Assembly (NCBI GenBank): GCA_001803645.1
Contig: MHDW01000080.1
Location: 1 to 6,411 of the forward strand
From: Nitrospirae bacterium GWC2_42_7
GTDB taxonomy: Bacteria > Nitrospirota > Thermodesulfovibrionia > Thermodesulfovibrionales > UBA6898
DNA: 6,411 nt
Direction of reading: 5' to 3'
The notes under the pieces were generated by a model that did no database searches, was not told the origin of the DNA, and saw nothing but the letters and a program-made list of their open reading frames with translations. The stretch's first letter is position 1. Each line of letters opens with the position of its first letter. This document shows, piece after piece, positions 5,557-6,411 of the stretch. Position numbers and translations under genes: made by a program.

Positions 5557-6081
5557 ATGAAAGTTCTGATAGCCGAGGACAATGCAGAGAACAGGAAGCT
5601 GCTTAAACTTTACCTTGAGATACATGATTGTGAAGTGATCGAGGCAGAGGATGGACAGGAAGGCCTTGAACTCGCAAAAATCCATAAACCTGAGCTGATA
5701 ATATCTGATGCCCTGATGCCGAAGATGGATGGTTTCCAGTTCCTCAGAAATATCAAGACAGACCAAGATCTGAAAAATATACCTTTTATATTTTACTCTG
5801 CTGTTTATACAGAGAACAAAGAGTCTGAACTTGCAGAGTCTCTGGGAGCAGAGGCTTTTATTGCTAAGCCTAAAGAACCTGAAGAATTCTGGGAGGAGGT
5901 CAGGGCTGTGCTTGACGGGTGTGAAACAAAAGGGAAAAAGAGCATTCCAACAAAACTTATTGAAGAGGAAGAAGAGTTTCTCAGGAAATACAGTTATATC
6001 GTTGCTGCAAAGCTTGAAGAAAAAGTCAGGGAACTCGAAAGGACAAAAATAGAAGCTGACAAGAACAAGGGAGCTGAATAG
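5557..6081 (+). CDS. Stand-alone response regulator receiver protein with a helical C-terminal tail
   Basis: This 174-residue protein begins MKVLIAEDNAENRKLLKLYL. It is a CheY-like receiver domain (about residues 1-122) with acidic pair Glu7/Asp8, phospho-acceptor Asp51 in SDALMPKMDG, Ser81 in FIFYSA at the Thr/Ser position, and Lys104-Pro105 in FIAKPK. All residues needed for phosphotransfer are present. The last 45 or so residues are charged and helical (LIEEEEEFLRKYSYIVAAKLEEKVREL), likely a coiled coil, and there is no DNA-binding or enzymatic output domain. ATG 5557 is used because AAAGGAGAGG (5541-5550) lies just upstream. An in-frame TTG at 5551 is too close to that site. It may relay phosphate or act by protein contact. 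In hybrid sensor proteins a receiver plus this kind of helix often leads into PAS and kinase domains, so it could also be a truncated hybrid kinase. No partner kinase is visible. Confidence 0.92.
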   Translation: MKVLIAEDNAENRKLLKLYLEIHDCEVIEAEDGQEGLELAKIHKPELIISDALMPKMDGFQFLRNIKTDQDLKNIPFIFYSAVYTENKESELAESLGAEAFIAKPKEPEEFWEEVRAVLDGCETKGKKSIPTKLIEEEEEFLRKYSYIVAAKLEEKVRELERTKIEADKNKGAE

Positions 6082-6117
6082 CTTTTTGCCCCGGATAATT
6101 CATAATTTTTTTGTGAA

Positions 6118-6254
6118 TTTCTCAGGTATGGCTCAAAATTTCTTGAAATCCTCAAGTTGAAAGGGATTTATTATCTCTGCTTTTAATACCGAGCCATTAT
6201 CTGAAATTTTAGATCTTATAATTCAAACAATTTTTCACCATCCCTGAGAATTTT
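6118..6254. repeat. Direct repeat unit 1 (137 bp) with inverted ends
   Basis: This AT-rich unit recurs at 6275-6411 with 6 mismatches and no gaps. Its ends are inverted: TTCTCAGG (6119-6126) against CCTGAGAA (6243-6250). A second internal inverted pair, ATGGCTC (6128-6134) with GAGCCAT (6191-6197), nests inside the first. Inner pairs AAATCC/GGATTT and ATCT/AGAT add further potential structure. No convincing gene is encoded on either strand. It starts 36 bp after the response-regulator stop. It could be a MITE-like element, a structured RNA or a chromosomal repeat. Confidence 0.9.
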
Positions 6255-6274
6255 ACAAACTAAGTGTCGATGGA

Positions 6275-6411
6275 TTTCTCAGGTACGATCAAAAATTTCT
6301 TGAAATCCTCAAGTTGAAAGGGATTTATTATCTCTGTTTTTAATACCGAGCCATTATCTGAAATTTTAGATCTTATAATTCAAACAATTTTTCACCATCC
6401 CTGAGAATTTT
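6275..6411. repeat. Direct repeat unit 2 (137 bp), reaching the window edge
   Basis: This is a copy of 6118-6254 displaced by exactly 157 bp, separated from it by a 20-bp unshared spacer (6255-6274). Five of its six differences fall at 6286-6291, where they destroy the inner ATGGCTC arm. The sixth is T6337 for C6180. The outer TTCTCAGG/CCTGAGAA pair is kept. The unit ends on the last base of the window, so whether more copies follow cannot be seen. Confidence 0.9.

Noticed and set aside
6118..6411. CRISPR array
   Set aside because: The repeated part is 137 bp with a 20-bp spacer and only two units. CRISPR repeats are 20-50 bp with spacers of similar length, and no cas gene is present.

Overview
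The window looks like a piece of a bacterial chromosome with moderate-to-low GC. It comes from an anaerobe-like lineage of the Nitrospirota/Thermodesulfovibrionia or Desulfobacterota type. That placement is an inference from three things: the DUF6485-like Cys-rich protein, the CATTCCGG...TTGTCCGGAAT palindromic repeat, and the fused acyl-activating/acyltransferase protein. No marker here fixes the taxonomy. All convincing genes are on the + strand.

Layout. Bases 1-1034 hold the 3' three quarters of mnmE, a tRNA-modifying GTPase, complete at its C-terminus. Bases 1035-1173 carry an almost perfect 59-bp palindromic repeat. Bases 1174-1368 encode a small Cys-rich DUF6485-type protein. Bases 1369-1582 hold no gene, only a stem-loop. 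A strong sigma70-type promoter with a TGTACA palindrome in its spacer (1583-1611) drives a Phd/YefM-type antitoxin (1635-1886) and an overlapping PIN-domain toxin (1879-2294). The toxin frame is broken in the middle. Bases 2295-2550 contain an unrecognised Cys-rich open frame (about 2379-2483) and a candidate promoter. A second toxin-antitoxin module follows. Its TIGR02574/PF09720-type antitoxin (2551-2742) has lost its last 11 codons to a stop codon, and its RelE/ParE-like toxin is reduced to 12 codons (2775-2813). Right against this remnant starts an 884-aa three-part protein (2831-5485): AMP-forming acyl ligase, acyl carrier protein domain, PlsC-like acyltransferase. A stand-alone response-regulator receiver with a helical tail follows (5557-6081). 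The window ends with two 137-bp, about 96% identical direct repeat units with inverted ends, spaced at 157 bp (6118-6411).

How the parts relate. mnmE and the large lipid protein read as stable chromosomal genes. The 1.8 kb between them is an accessory strip where small modules have landed and are decaying: two neighbouring toxin-antitoxin loci, both damaged in the toxin, plus palindromic repeat debris. The lipid protein appears able to activate a fatty acid, load it on its own carrier domain and pass it to a lysophospholipid- or glycerol-phosphate-type acceptor. No complete new defence or mobile system is visible. The points most worth a second look are the tri-modular enzyme, the uncharacterised Cys-rich frame, the repeat debris flanking the second toxin-antitoxin remnant, and the terminal repeat pair.
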